A DNA stretch of 64,000 bases from Neisseria sp. oral taxon 014 str. F0314 (GCF_005886145.1 NZ_CP040504.1:1302001-1366000); one strand, 5' to 3'. Shown: positions 17,580 to 27,612, counted from the stretch's first letter. Program-made: numbers and translations. Notes: generated by a model from the letters alone, not told the origin.

Positions 17580-18824
17580 TACTTGGCACTTAATTTCAAA
17601 TGCTCAATCATGTTATCCCCTAAGTTTTTTATGATAACATGATTTACCGATAATTACATTAAAAACCATTTTGTACATTCAACAGTTTTGCTGAATTACA
17701 ACTTACACAAAGCTATTGGCGTTACGCATATGAAGACATACTCATTAACCTCCAATTGGCTAAGGAATAGAATAGCCTATTTTGGCCCCAATAGTACGTT
17801 ATTTCTGTATTACAAACATACTCACAGTAGGTTTAGCAGCCCAGTGTTTTATCATATCAATCCACCAATTGCCGCAATATCGTTTCAAACGGCTTTTTAA
17901 AGAAATAAACGTTCGACACGGTTACATTCTCTGCCAAATATTGAAACATTTTCTGCAAAAAGACACACTGCATAGAAACATATTCCAGCAGAACTTCACA
18001 TAAACAAATATTAACTACCTTATTTTTCTGTTTTATCTAAACCTCAAATTTCAAACAGTCTCGTTTATTCGCAAGGACAATAAATATGCATAGCCAATTT
18101 AACAATACCGGGCTTTCCGCACGCGGATCAAAATTTGCTAGGCCTTATAATTATTTATGACAAACTTAAATCCTCTTCTACATCTTTGATTTAAAAGTAA
18201 TAGATATAATTCAAGTGTGCCACATACGCCACAAAACACGGCCACCATAATGTATTAAAATAGCAACATGCAAATTCTACACGTTCGTCGGGCACATGTA
18301 CAATCCCAATGGATTCAACACGTCAACACATTTCCTCCTTACTCAGAATTTCGAGCGATAGTGCAATGTACCCATTTGCCTGATATAGCCACACGCTTCT
18401 CCTTGTATTTAAATGTAATACAAACCAGTTCAAAGCATTGGCAAAACAATCCCTAATAGAGGGACGTTTGATTGATTCGTATAACAATATTCTATTATTT
18501 AGGATAGTTAATCCAGAAAAATCAAAAATGCTGATTGAGCAACGATGCTTCCTTTCAGTCGTCTGAATTTGGTAAGGTCTCTCATCACAGACGAATCCTC
18601 ATCTTGTAGTGTGTGGGGTACATCCTCACAAAAAGCAGCACACGAAATTCAAGGACCACTGTTCTAATACAAGGAGAACCATATACAAAACATTACTCAA
18701 TTAATCCCCAACTCTTTAGTGGAAAATCCCTAGCAAAAAGCATATTCTCACACAAAAAACCACAGATTGAGGTATTATGCACCAAACCTTTTTCAACTTA
18801 AATCTTGAAACACAGACACTACCA
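17580..18824. other. 1.25-kb AT-rich region with no convincing gene
   Basis: No open frame here has both family features and a ribosome site. The best short frame is at 18085-18159 (24 codons behind AAGGA, starting MHSQFNNTGLSARG), which I cannot identify. A shortened uptake-like AGTCGTCTGAA lies at 18557-18567. The region separates two divergent units and presumably contains both promoters. It may be a decayed gene remnant. Confidence 0.5.
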
Positions 18825-19829
18825 ATGAAAAAAATCGGAATTGGCTTATTGACGCTACCGCTTGCCGCAACAGCTTTTGCCGCCACCCCCATCCCTGATG
18901 TATCCCCCGCATCGGAAGGCCAACACGTTTTTATAAACATCCCGCAACAACGCCTCTTTATTTATACGGACGGACAATTAACTAAAGCCTATCCTGTTGC
19001 CGTAGGGAAAAGCATGACTCAGACTACTTTGGGGGAACACAAAATTGGTGTTAAAGCATTTAACCCGACTTGGCATATTCCCCAGTCCATCCAAAAAGAA
19101 CGCGGCGACGGCGTGAAATCGGTTCCGCCCGGACCCAAAAATCCTTTGGGACCAGTATTTGTTCGCCTAGGAGATCCAAAGCTTGGGCTAGGCATACATG
19201 GAACAAATACTCCCGCAAGTGTACCCGGCATACGAAGTCATGGATGCGTACGTATGAAATCCCCCGATGCATTGGAATTTGCTACAACTATTACAACAGG
19301 CTCTCCCGCCTATGTCATTTACCAAATGGCTTCTTTAAATGAGGATGCCAATAAAAATCTATGGTTGGCCGCATACCGCGATCCATATAATAAAAAAAAT
19401 CTTAATACTGACGCATTACGAAAAAGCATTGCGGCATGGGCAAAAGCCAATGGTAAAAACATCAATAGCAAACGAATAGACGCCATTCTAAAAGCTCGAA
19501 CAGGTACAGCCAATTGTTTGACTTGCGCAAAAGGCGCAAAACTTACAATGCCGCTGAAATCTCTGGCTTGGACAAACGGCTCATCAGTATACAGTAAACC
19601 CAAATTTATGCCGAAGCCTGTCCCAGTACAAAATGATGTCTTGCCAGCGGGTTCTGAAATTGAAGTCAATGCCGACGATTTTGTTCCAGATAAAGCTGCA
19701 TCTGCTACCTTTATCCCCTCTAACACATCGGCATCAGACACACAAAATCATTCGAGGAAACCTGCTGGATCAACCTACACAACTACCCCCATACCTGAAA
19801 ATAGTGAGCCTACAGAAGTATTGTTTTGA
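18825..19829 (+). CDS. Periplasmic L,D-transpeptidase (YkuD family)
   Basis: A 334-residue exported protein. I start it at ATG 18825, which gives a clean signal peptide (MKKIGIGLLTLPLAATAFA) cut after AFA; the in-frame ATG at 18777 would bury it. The YkuD domain (about residues 33-180) has the catalytic motif IHGTNTP...SHGCVRM with C141 as nucleophile. Such enzymes make 3-3 cross-links in peptidoglycan, anchor proteins to it, or trim stem peptides. The C-terminal 150 residues carry a CLTC pair and a Ser/Thr/Pro-rich tail, unlike the minimal domain. It stands alone with an uptake-sequence terminator behind it. Confidence 0.85.
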   Translation: MKKIGIGLLTLPLAATAFAATPIPDVSPASEGQHVFINIPQQRLFIYTDGQLTKAYPVAVGKSMTQTTLGEHKIGVKAFNPTWHIPQSIQKERGDGVKSVPPGPKNPLGPVFVRLGDPKLGLGIHGTNTPASVPGIRSHGCVRMKSPDALEFATTITTGSPAYVIYQMASLNEDANKNLWLAAYRDPYNKKNLNTDALRKSIAAWAKANGKNINSKRIDAILKARTGTANCLTCAKGAKLTMPLKSLAWTNGSSVYSKPKFMPKPVPVQNDVLPAGSEIEVNADDFVPDKAASATFIPSNTSASDTQNHSRKPAGSTYTTTPIPENSEPTEVLF

Positions 19830-19850
19830 TACTTTTTAACTAAAATGGCA

Positions 19851-19884
19851 AAAAGGCCGTCTGAAAAATTCAGACGGCCTTTTC
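19851..19884 (+). terminator. Uptake-sequence hairpin terminator behind the L,D-transpeptidase gene
   Basis: Inverted copies at 19854-19865 and 19869-19880, with A and T runs outside. Confidence 0.8.
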
Positions 19885-20008
19885 TTCACCATCACACTCA
19901 TCTCTTTACCAAGTTAAACCCTAAAATTCGCTATAATAAATTACATTGTTTTCCAGCTGCCTTGCTCCCAACCGCTTTGTAGTATAAATATGAAATAAAG
20001 GTATACCC

Positions 20009-21055
20009 ATGTCAGATAAAATTAACGTAGGCATAGTTGGCGCAACTGGTTATACGGGTGTCGAATTATTGCGTTTATTAACTACACACCCTAATACCAA
20101 AGTTACAACTGTTACCAGCCGCAGCGAAAACGGCAAAATAGTCTCGGACCACTTTCCTAGTCTACGTGGCATTTACACACTAACTTTTCAGTCTCCTGAG
20201 GATGCCAAACTGGAAGAATGTGATGTCGTCTTTTTCGCCACTCCCAACGGAGTTGCCATGAAAGAAGTACCCGATTTATTAGCCAAAGGAGTTCGTATTA
20301 TTGACCTGTCGGCCGACTTCAGAATTCACGACATTACAATATGGGAAAAATGGTACGGTATGACTCATGCCTGTCCTCATTTAGTTTCGCAGGCCGTATA
20401 CGGATTATGTGAGATGGACAAACAGGACATTGCAAAAGCTCACTTAATTGCCAATCCAGGCTGTTACCCCACCTGTGTTTCCCTTCCCTTGCTACCATTA
20501 TTGAAACAAAGTTGTCTAAAAGAGGATATGCCGCTTATCGCAGACTGTAAATCAGGAGTATCTGGTGCTGGAAGGAAAACAAGCATCGGTTCATTATTGT
20601 GTGAAGCAGGAGACAATTTTAAAGCTTACAATATCTCAGGTCATCGACATTTACCTGAAATCCAGCAAACTATCAATAAACTACAAAAAAATATTGCCGA
20701 AAATTTTGTATTTGTGCCGCATTTGACTCCAATGATTCGCGGAATGCAGGCAACAATTTATCTGCATTTAAAAGAAGGAACACATCCTGAGGAAATTTTG
20801 CGCTCCTACTATAAAGACAACCCATTTATCGACATTATGGAATCTGGTTCTATGCCGGAAACACGCAGCGTACGCGGTGCTAATATCTGCCGTATCAGCA
20901 TTCAACGTGCTCCTCAAAATAATAATGTTTGGATTATTCTGTCCGTAATTGATAACCTAGTTAAAGGTGCTGCCGGACAAGCAGTTCAAAATATGAACAT
21001 CATGTTCGGTTTTAATGAAAGCATGGGGCTTACGAATATCCCTCTTTTGCCTTAG
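20009..21055 (+). CDS. argC: N-acetyl-gamma-glutamyl-phosphate reductase
   Basis: A 348-residue NADPH-dependent reductase, third step of arginine synthesis, converting N-acetylglutamyl phosphate to the semialdehyde. It has the N-terminal [14 protein letters not shown] nucleotide-binding motif, the catalytic cysteine in ANPGCYPT, and the GHRHLPEI block. Start at ATG 20009 behind AAAGG. Its base composition is AT-richer than most core genes here, as in neighbours on both sides. argA lies 9 kb away, so the arginine genes are scattered. Confidence 0.95.
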   Translation: MSDKINVGIVGATGYTGVELLRLLTTHPNTKVTTVTSRSENGKIVSDHFPSLRGIYTLTFQSPEDAKLEECDVVFFATPNGVAMKEVPDLLAKGVRIIDLSADFRIHDITIWEKWYGMTHACPHLVSQAVYGLCEMDKQDIAKAHLIANPGCYPTCVSLPLLPLLKQSCLKEDMPLIADCKSGVSGAGRKTSIGSLLCEAGDNFKAYNISGHRHLPEIQQTINKLQKNIAENFVFVPHLTPMIRGMQATIYLHLKEGTHPEEILRSYYKDNPFIDIMESGSMPETRSVRGANICRISIQRAPQNNNVWIILSVIDNLVKGAAGQAVQNMNIMFGFNESMGLTNIPLLP

Positions 21056-21097
21056 CAAAAAGAGAAACGCTGTTTTATATTCAATTTATGTAATTCA

Positions 21098-21156
21098 AGA
21101 AAGACGGTCTTTAGGAGGACACGTTCCGATTTTAATAATTTCATACCGTCTTTTCT
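21098..21156 (+). terminator. Inverted repeat behind argC
   Basis: AGAAAGACGGT (21098-21108) pairs with ACCGTCTTTTCT (21145-21156) across a 36-base loop. It may end argC and the convergent small gene, but the loop is long. Confidence 0.4.
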
Positions 21157-21216
21157 ATTATGATTTTCTTTAGAAACCAAACCAGTCTCATTTAAATCTG
21201 AGGCATTTTCAAACAA

Positions 21217-21492
21217 TCATTCATACACGACTCCAGATACCAACTCCTGTTCATTCAAACTGCCGTATTGCTCCTCCCAATCATGGGAGGCTTCTACTAT
21301 ATCGCATTGTTTTGAAAAATCCTGCTGCCTACCGTTCATCTGTGTCAGCGACGAATAAGCCACTTCTTCACATTCTAAAGCCGACAAAGAAACATCCGTC
21401 GATTGTGCTTCCGAATAACTGAAGGGAAATGCTGCAAAGCCCATAGCTAATGCAATAACAGCTAACCAAGTATTTTTTTTATAACCGGTCAT
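21217..21492 (-). CDS. Small secreted protein of unknown function
   Basis: 91 residues. An N-terminal signal sequence (NTWLAVIALAMGFAAFPFSYSEA) is followed by a short acidic, polar mature part with two cysteines (C36 and C63), which could form a disulphide. I recognise no family. It diverges from a CI-like repressor gene across a 205-base region full of palindromic ACTAA half-sites, so it may be that repressor's target. Starts at ATG 21492 behind AAGGAA. Confidence 0.6.
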   Translation of the reverse strand: MTGYKKNTWLAVIALAMGFAAFPFSYSEAQSTDVSLSALECEEVAYSSLTQMNGRQQDFSKQCDIVEASHDWEEQYGSLNEQELVSGVVYE

Positions 21493-21560
21493 TCTTCATT
21501 CCTTTCAAGAAAACTGCCCATTCTGCTTTCAAAAGCAGCGATTCAATATGCTTCGCATCA

Positions 21561-21607
21561 TACTAAGTAAAAACTAAAAAAGCAATACTTTTTCTTAGTT
21601 GAACTAA
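21561..21607. promoter_or_regulatory. Candidate operator region of the CI-like repressor
   Basis: Four copies of the half-site ACTAA lie within 47 bases. TACTAAGTA is palindromic (21561-21569). A 29-base dyad AACTAA...TTAGTT spans 21572-21600. TTAGTTGAACTAA (21595-21607) is a palindrome around its centre. The repeats lie between the divergent repressor and secreted-protein genes, where an autoregulated repressor would bind. Confidence 0.55.
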
Positions 21608-21697
21608 ATTTTTTCTTACATATTTCTCAAAAATAAAGTAAAATATAAAAATAAAAGGATACAATGCAACAAAACTACACTTTTCCGAAGGAATAAA

Positions 21698-22393
21698 ATG
21701 GATACCTTTAAAGACCGACTGGTTTTTCTATGGAAAAACGAGGCCAAACAAGCAAAAATAGCAGCCGACATCGATATGACCATTGCCGGATTCAGCCGCA
21801 TATGGAACGAGGGAGGACTGCCTAAGTCGGAAACCTTAAAAAAAATCAAACAATTAAAAGGTTGCAGTATCGATTGGCTGCTAACCGGAGAAGGCGAGCC
21901 TTTCCCTCACTCACATTTAGCAACAGAGAGCTCTGCAACAATCAGCGATACACTCGGCAATCCAGTCGACATAGACGAATTTGTATTTATCCCTCGTTAT
22001 GATATTCAGGCAGCTGCTGGACACGGGCGATTGGCAGGCAATGAAAAACCTATGTTTGCCATGGCATTCCGGCGCGATTGGATTGAAAACTATGTTACCC
22101 GCAGTACAAAAAACCTCTCGGTTATTTCCGTGAAAGGTGATTCAATGGAAGGAGTGTTAAATGACGGCGACTCCATTTTGATCAACCATGGAGAGACCAC
22201 ACCACGCGACGGGTTATATGTATTGCGTATCAACGAAAACCTATTAGTCAAACGCCTACAAGTGATGCCCGGCGGTATTATCAACGTTATCTCAGCTAAT
22301 GATGCCTACCCAACCTTTGAAATTGACCTAAATCATCTTACGGATGATGTCGCCATTATCGGGCGAGTAGAATGGTTTGGACGCAGCATCTGA
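21698..22393 (+). CDS. CI/LexA-like transcriptional repressor with S24 peptidase domain
   Basis: 231 residues. The N-terminus (about 1-70) is a small helix-turn-helix domain of the phage CI type (AKIAADIDMTIAGFSRIWNEGGLPKSETL). The C-terminal half is an S24/LexA-like domain with catalytic serine S149 in VKGDSMEG and lysine K185 in NLLVKRL. A possible self-cleavage Ala-Gly occurs in QAAAGHG near residue 107. Such repressors are often inactivated during the SOS response. No phage genes surround it, so it may be a domesticated prophage regulator. It starts at ATG 21698 behind AAGGAA. Confidence 0.8.
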   Translation: MDTFKDRLVFLWKNEAKQAKIAADIDMTIAGFSRIWNEGGLPKSETLKKIKQLKGCSIDWLLTGEGEPFPHSHLATESSATISDTLGNPVDIDEFVFIPRYDIQAAAGHGRLAGNEKPMFAMAFRRDWIENYVTRSTKNLSVISVKGDSMEGVLNDGDSILINHGETTPRDGLYVLRINENLLVKRLQVMPGGIINVISANDAYPTFEIDLNHLTDDVAIIGRVEWFGRSI

Positions 22394-22587
22394 TTTAATT
22401 GTCGCAAAACAACACTGGATTTTTTTAGTTAATTGCGTTAAATGACAGGTTTAGCAGTTTGACATATTAAAATTCCGTGATGGTTTTATAATTACTCAGG
22501 CTTGTATTTTCCGCCATCCGCCCAAACTTGCCTTGTAAACCTGTTTGCGCGACAATTGCCGCAACATCTATATAAAGGAATCACATC

Positions 22588-22926
22588 ATGTCAGACGAAA
22601 GCCCGATTATCTTTACCGACAGCTGTTGCACCAAGGTAGCTGATTTAATTGCTGAAGAAAATAATCCCGACTTAAAACTGCGCGTTTTTGTAAACGGCGG
22701 CGGTTGTTCGGGTTTCCAATATGGTTTCACCTTTGACGAAATTAAAAACGACGATGATTTTGAAATACAGAAAAGCGGGTTGACTTTCTTGGTCGATCCC
22801 ATGAGCTATCAGTATTTAGTCGGAGCAGAAATTGACTATACCGAAAGCCTGCAAGGTTCCCAATTCGTCATTCGTAATCCGAACGCCGAAACCACCTGCG
22901 GATGTGGTTCGTCTTTCTCTGTATAA
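22588..22926 (+). CDS. erpA: Iron-sulfur cluster insertion protein ErpA
   Basis: 112-residue A-type carrier that passes Fe-S clusters to target apoproteins. The three ligand cysteines are in the standard places: [12 protein letters not shown] and the C-terminal TTCGCGSSF. Starts at ATG 22588 behind AAGGA and is followed by a perfect hairpin terminator. Stand-alone unit. Confidence 0.95.
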   Translation: MSDESPIIFTDSCCTKVADLIAEENNPDLKLRVFVNGGGCSGFQYGFTFDEIKNDDDFEIQKSGLTFLVDPMSYQYLVGAEIDYTESLQGSQFVIRNPNAETTCGCGSSFSV

Positions 22927-22940
22927 AGATTAAATTGTGC

Positions 22941-22983
22941 AATAACAAAGGCCGTCTGAAACTTTCAGACGGCCTTTGTTATT
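22941..22983 (+). terminator. Perfect 21-bp uptake-sequence hairpin behind erpA
   Basis: Arms of 21 bases (22941-22961 and 22963-22983) are exact reverse complements with a single-base centre and contain two inverted uptake sequences. It is a cruciform-like terminator. Confidence 0.85.
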
Positions 22984-23263
22984 GCCTCTTTGAAATAATG
23001 AGTAACTATCTTATAATCTAAAAATATTTAGCAAAATTATTTACACGCAACTAAAAACGAGAAAAATGTAATCTTCAAGTAGACCCGTTGAGCTTCGGCA
23101 TAATACGCAAACACAGTTCAACCCTTAAAACTACCCTTTATCCATAATATGAGACAGTAATTCCAATAGTGTTTATACTTCGCAAAATAAGCAGCTTCGG
23201 GAATATCTGTTTGAACCAAAACACCGCCGAATATACGGGCATCTATTATCCAATGGGACAGAA

Positions 23264-23932
23264 ATGAATAAACAAAAGTTTTACGATGTGTACGTTTCCT
23301 ATCCTCCCGGCGAAAACCGCGAGCGGATTAATGATTGTCTGCGCGACAATCTGCCTGAAAATGAGGCTGAAGACCTTATTCAAGCTTTAGCAGAGCGTTC
23401 TCAAGCCATCATTGCAGAAAACTGTTCCCAAGACGAACGCGAAAATGCCCAGCATTATTTCAATTATCTTGGTTTGGACGTCATTGTCCGCCAATCAATG
23501 GAACTGACGCCAAACGCGAAAAACGAAGAAGAGGAAACTACGAATAAGTTGCACCAATGCCCCGTCTGCCGAACCATTATTGATGATCAGGAAGCAACGG
23601 AATGTTCGGTCTGCCACTTCCATTTTTCTACTGCCAACGAGGCTACTATCCAGCGCAAACGTATTGAGTGGGAAGAAAAACTGGCGTTCGAACACAAAAG
23701 GCAAGCCGAAATCGAACAAAAAATCCAGCAGGAAAAAGAGCGTGAGGAAAAACTCATGCGCAGACAAATCCGTGCGGAACTTGAAGAAAAACTACGCGAA
23801 GAATTGGCTCAGAATCCGAATATCGCAGCCTTGGACCATCAAAAAAGGAAAACTTTCCTCACCGGGGTTTTCGCGGCAATAGGAATTTTTGCCCTTATGG
23901 CCATCGGATACATAGCCGCGAAATATCTATAA
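23264..23932 (+). CDS. Zinc-ribbon, coiled-coil, tail-anchored membrane protein
   Basis: 222 residues, no named family recognised. Residues 1-90 are a soluble acidic region beginning KFYDVYVSYPPGENRERIN. A zinc ribbon follows (HQCPVCRTIIDDQEATECSVC, near 98-118). A charged coiled coil (about 130-190, rich in EEKL/REEKL) leads to one C-terminal membrane helix (LTGVFAAIGIFALMAIGYIAA), so most of the protein is probably cytoplasmic and tethered by its tail. Weak ribosome site at ATG 23264. Function unknown. Confidence 0.7.
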   Translation: MNKQKFYDVYVSYPPGENRERINDCLRDNLPENEAEDLIQALAERSQAIIAENCSQDERENAQHYFNYLGLDVIVRQSMELTPNAKNEEEETTNKLHQCPVCRTIIDDQEATECSVCHFHFSTANEATIQRKRIEWEEKLAFEHKRQAEIEQKIQQEKEREEKLMRRQIRAELEEKLREELAQNPNIAALDHQKRKTFLTGVFAAIGIFALMAIGYIAAKYL

Positions 23933-23949
23933 ATGCCACTTTTTAAATT

Positions 23950-23992
23950 AAAGGCCGTCTGAAAAGTTTATATGACCTTTCAGACGGCCTTT
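23950..23992 (+). terminator. Uptake-sequence hairpin terminator
   Basis: Copies at 23952-23963 and 23979-23990 with A/T flanks, 17 bases after the preceding gene. Confidence 0.8.
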
Positions 23993-24077
23993 TCCTATAA
24001 TTCCCTCAGACTACGGTTCTACGACCACATACAATGTCCTCCGTATGCTTTATAATTCCCTTTTTCAGGGCAAACGA

Positions 24078-25598
24078 ATGACCGACATGAAATGGCTCAA
24101 CCGCATTAAAACCATTATCCGCACTATCTATCTATACGGTTTGACCGATTTATTTGCCGGACACATCCGTCAGACATGGTTGCGCCGATTACTGGAAACG
24201 CTACCGAAATCAAGCCAATACGCCGACATACCTCTTCCCGTTCGGCTGCGGACGGCATTGGAAAGTTTAGGGCCTATATTCGTCAAGTTCGGTCAAGTCC
24301 TTTCCACACGTCCCGACTTGATTCCCCACAATTACGCCCTCGAACTGGCCAAGTTGCAAGACCAAGTACCTCCGTTTGATGCGCAGCTATCCCGTGCCCA
24401 AATCGAAAAATCACTGGGGCAATCCGTCGAAACCCTTTACGCGGAATTTGAAACCGAGCCTGTCGCCAGCGCGTCCATCGCGCAAGTACACAAAGCACGG
24501 CTGCATTCGGGCGAACAGGTGGCGGTCAAAGTTTTGCGCCCCAACCTTTTGCCCGTTATCGAACAGGATTTGTCGCTGATGCGCTTCGGCGCGGCTTGGG
24601 TCGAGCGTCTGTTTGCCGACGGCAAGCGTTTGAAACCGCGCGAAGTGGTGGCGGAGTTCGACAAATATTTGCACGACGAGTTGGACTTGATGCGCGAAGC
24701 CGCCAATGCCAGCCAGCTTGGCCGCAATTTTCAAAACAGCGATATGCTGATTGTGCCCAAGGTGTTTTACGATTACTGCACCAGAGACGTGCTGACTATC
24801 GAATGGATGGACGGCACGCCGGTATCGGACATCGCCAAACTCAAAGCAGACGGCATCGATTTGCACAAACTCGCCGATTACGGCGTGGAAATCTTCTTCA
24901 CGCAAGTCTTCCGAGACGGCTTTTTCCATGCCGATATGCACCCCGGCAACATTTTGGTCGCTGCCGACAACCGCTACATCGCTCTCGATTTCGGCATCGT
25001 CGGCACGCTGACCGACTACGACAAGCGCTATCTCGCCATCAACTTCCTCGCTTTTTTCAACCGCGACTACCACCGCGTCGCCACCGCCCACATCGAATCG
25101 GGCTGGGTACCCGCCGATACGCGTGCGGAAGAATTGGAAGCCGCCGTCCGCACCGTGTGCGAACCGATTTTCAACAAACCGATTTCGCAAATCTCGTTCG
25201 GCCTCGTATTGATGCGCCTGTTTGAGGTCAGCCGCCGCTTCCATGTCGAAATCCAGCCTCAACTCGTTTTGCTGCAAAAAACCCTGCTGAATATAGAAGG
25301 TTTAGGCCGACAGCTCGACCCCGACCTAGATTTGTGGGCTACTGCCAAACCTTTCCTGACCAGATGGATGAACGAACAAATCGGCCCCAAAGCATTCCTC
25401 AACAATCTGAAAAAGGAAGCCCCCGATTGGGCCGAAATCCTGCCCCGCCTGCCGCGCAAGCTCAATATGCTGGTAGATGAAAACCGCCAGCAGGAAATGC
25501 GCGACGCCTATGTCCATCTGGTCAGAATCCAGCAACGTCAAAGCCTGTGGCTCGCCGTTATCGCCGTTGCCCTGCTGCTGATTCTACTGTTCAAATAA
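24078..25598 (+). CDS. ubiB: Ubiquinone biosynthesis ATPase/kinase-like protein UbiB
   Basis: 506 residues of the ABC1/ADCK atypical kinase family. UbiB supports ubiquinone synthesis, probably by extracting lipid intermediates from the membrane. The family KxGQ motif is [15 protein letters not shown], with the alanine-rich nucleotide loop ASIAQVHKA, the VAVKVLRP lysine, the HADMHPGN catalytic loop and the metal-binding ALDFGIVG. The C-terminus has a membrane helix ([16 protein letters not shown]). I chose ATG 24078 ([10 protein letters not shown]); ATG 24045 and 24087 are alternatives. With ubiK and menA, three quinone-pathway genes lie in this window. Confidence 0.92.
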   Translation: MTDMKWLNRIKTIIRTIYLYGLTDLFAGHIRQTWLRRLLETLPKSSQYADIPLPVRLRTALESLGPIFVKFGQVLSTRPDLIPHNYALELAKLQDQVPPFDAQLSRAQIEKSLGQSVETLYAEFETEPVASASIAQVHKARLHSGEQVAVKVLRPNLLPVIEQDLSLMRFGAAWVERLFADGKRLKPREVVAEFDKYLHDELDLMREAANASQLGRNFQNSDMLIVPKVFYDYCTRDVLTIEWMDGTPVSDIAKLKADGIDLHKLADYGVEIFFTQVFRDGFFHADMHPGNILVAADNRYIALDFGIVGTLTDYDKRYLAINFLAFFNRDYHRVATAHIESGWVPADTRAEELEAAVRTVCEPIFNKPISQISFGLVLMRLFEVSRRFHVEIQPQLVLLQKTLLNIEGLGRQLDPDLDLWATAKPFLTRWMNEQIGPKAFLNNLKKEAPDWAEILPRLPRKLNMLVDENRQQEMRDAYVHLVRIQQRQSLWLAVIAVALLLILLFK

Positions 25599-25599
25599 A

Positions 25600-25643
25600 A
25601 TATCCCCGAACAGGCCGGTTTTCCGCAACCTTGTTTGGGGATA
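25600..25643. terminator. Bidirectional hairpin between ubiB and xth
   Basis: ATATCCCCGAACA pairs with TGTTTGGGGATA, followed by an A/T-rich tail. It separates two convergent genes. Confidence 0.6.
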
Positions 25644-25686
25644 ATATTCTTTTTCATCAAAATTTTAATTTGTCAAACCCTTCTTT

Positions 25687-26463
25687 TCAGACGGCATAAT
25701 CGTACTCCACCACCAGCGGCGCATGGTCGGAAAATTTTTCGTCTTTATAAACATGTGCGGACACCGCTTTGGCGGCGAGTTCGGGCGTAACCATCTGATA
25801 GTCGATGCGCCACCCGACATCTTTCGCATACGCCTGTCCGCGGTTGCTCCACCAAGTGTAGCCGGGGTTGTCGGGATAGAGCGTGCGCCACATGTCCGTC
25901 CAGCCCAAATCGCGGATAACTCTGCCTATCCATTCGCGTTCTTCGGGCAGGAAGCCTGAGTTTTTCTGATTGCCTTTCCAATTTTTCAGGTCGATGTTTT
26001 GGTGGGCGATGTTCCAGTCGCCGCAGACGACAATGTCGCGCCCTTCCGCCTTCATGGCTTCAAGCATGGGATAGAACGCATCTAAAAAGCGGTATTTCAA
26101 TTCCTGCCGCTCCGGCGCGCTGGTGCCGCTGGGCAGGTAAAGCGAAATCACCGACAACTTGCCGAAATCGCAGCGCACAAACCGCCCTTCCCTGTCAAAT
26201 TCTTCAATGCCCATACCGATTTGCACATTGTCAGGCGCGCGTTTGCTGTACACCGCCACGCCGCTGTAACCACGTTTCTCAGCGCAATGCCAATGGCCGT
26301 GCATCCCGTGCGGATTCTTCATATCGGCGGACAAATCGGCTTCCTGCGCTTTGAGTTCCTGCACGCAGACAATGTCCGCGCCCGATGCAGCGATGTATTC
26401 GTAAAACCCTTTCTTATAGGCGGAGCGGATGCCGTTGACGTTGGCAGAGATGATTTTCAGCAT
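25687..26463 (-). CDS. xth: Exonuclease III-family AP endonuclease
   Basis: 258 residues, exonuclease-endonuclease-phosphatase fold. It cuts 5' to abasic sites in base-excision repair. Motifs: NVNGIRSAYKKG, the metal-binding VCVQELKAQ, the YSGVAVYSK block, CGDWNIAH, and the C-terminal catalytic SDHAPLVVEY. Neisseria has two such enzymes, an AP endonuclease (NApe) and an exonuclease (NExo). This sequence looks to me like the NApe type, though I cannot confirm that by alignment. It diverges from pdxA. Confidence 0.9.
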   Translation of the reverse strand: MLKIISANVNGIRSAYKKGFYEYIAASGADIVCVQELKAQEADLSADMKNPHGMHGHWHCAEKRGYSGVAVYSKRAPDNVQIGMGIEEFDREGRFVRCDFGKLSVISLYLPSGTSAPERQELKYRFLDAFYPMLEAMKAEGRDIVVCGDWNIAHQNIDLKNWKGNQKNSGFLPEEREWIGRVIRDLGWTDMWRTLYPDNPGYTWWSNRGQAYAKDVGWRIDYQMVTPELAAKAVSAHVYKDEKFSDHAPLVVEYDYAV

Positions 26464-26516
26464 GATGGTTTGACGTATGTGGATGAAAAAACGGCATTGT
26501 AACTGATTTTACGGTT

Positions 26517-26550
26517 TTCAGACGGCCTGCCGATTCGGAGGCCGTCTGAA
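26517..26550. repeat. Inverted uptake-sequence pair in the xth-pdxA promoter region
   Basis: TTCAGACGGCCT at 26517-26528 faces AGGCCGTCTGAA at 26539-26550. The order is opposite to that of most hairpins here and it sits between divergent starts, so it is not an obvious terminator. Confidence 0.75.
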
Positions 26551-26619
26551 ACTTGATAAAAACCGCCGTGTAGTGGAAACTGCATCTGAAAACCAATCCG
26601 CATTCCAAAGGAACCATCC

Positions 26620-27612
26620 ATGACCCTTCCTATTCTGGCCATTACCAGCGGCGAACCGGCGGGTATCGGCCCCGACATCTGCCTTGATTTGGCGCAGGCC
26701 GGGCTGCCCTGCCGCTGCGTGGTACTGGGCGACAAAGACTTGTTGCGCCGGCGTGCGGCGCTATTAGGCAAACAAATAACCTTGCGCGATTTCAATCCGC
26801 ACAGGCCGTCTGAAAACCCGATACGGCAAGGCGAATTGGAAGTGTGGCACATTCCTTTGCCCGACGTATGCGAAGCAGGCCGTCTGAATCCGGCCAACGC
26901 GCCCTATGTGCTGCAACTGCTGGACACTGCCTGCCGAGGTGTTTCAGACGGCCTGTTTGCCGCCATGGTAACCGCACCGCTGCACAAGGGCGTGATAAAC
27001 GACGGCCGCGCAAGCAGCCGTTTTTTCAGCGGACACACCGAATATCTGGCCGAAAAAGGCGGGGTGGAACAAGTGGTCATGATGCTGGCCGGCGGCGGCC
27101 TGCGGGTCGCACTGGTAACGACGCACCTGCCGCTGAAGGACGTGGCCGCAGCGGTTACGCAGCCCCTCATCGAATCGGTCGGCAGAATCCTGCATCACGA
27201 CCTGCGCACCAAATTCGGTATCGCTGCCCCGCGCATCCTGACGGCCGGATTGAACCCGCACGCAGGCGAAGGCGGCCATTTGGGACACGAAGAAACCGAT
27301 ACGGTCATCCCCGCACTGGAAAACCTGCGCGCCGAAGGCATAGACATCCGCGGCCCCTACCCTGCCGACACCGTGTTCCAGCCGTTTATGCTCAAAGATG
27401 CGGACGCAGTGCTGGCGATGTACCACGACCAAGGCCTGCCGGTTTTAAAATACGCCAGTTTCGGCAAAGGTGTGAACATCACGCTGGGGCTGCCGTTCGT
27501 CCGCACTTCCGTCGACCACGGCACGGCGTTGGATTTGGCCGGAACCGGCAAAGCCTCGTCCGGCAGCCTGATAGTGGCGGTGGAAACCGCACTGGAAATG
27601 GTACGCCGCTGA
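26620..27612 (+). CDS. pdxA: 4-hydroxythreonine-4-phosphate dehydrogenase
   Basis: 330 residues. An NAD-dependent step of pyridoxal-phosphate synthesis in the DXP-dependent pathway. It has the N-terminal ITSGEPAGIGPDI and the three metal-ligand histidine regions TTHLPL, GLNPHAGEGGHLGHEE and MYHDQGLPVLK. Three uptake sequences lie within the gene (about 26802, 26879 and 26942), read as RPSEN, GRLN and SDGL, all in the N-terminal half. They are probably in surface loops. Confidence 0.95.
   Translation: MTLPILAITSGEPAGIGPDICLDLAQAGLPCRCVVLGDKDLLRRRAALLGKQITLRDFNPHRPSENPIRQGELEVWHIPLPDVCEAGRLNPANAPYVLQLLDTACRGVSDGLFAAMVTAPLHKGVINDGRASSRFFSGHTEYLAEKGGVEQVVMMLAGGGLRVALVTTHLPLKDVAAAVTQPLIESVGRILHHDLRTKFGIAAPRILTAGLNPHAGEGGHLGHEETDTVIPALENLRAEGIDIRGPYPADTVFQPFMLKDADAVLAMYHDQGLPVLKYASFGKGVNITLGLPFVRTSVDHGTALDLAGTGKASSGSLIVAVETALEMVRR

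Noticed and set aside
18268..18801. Two 62-codon frames in the 17.6-18.8 kb gap
   Set aside because: No ribosome site, odd composition and no family resemblance; one runs into the transpeptidase leader.
21698..22393. Prophage
   Set aside because: The repressor is phage-like, but no integrase, structural or replication genes lie around it.
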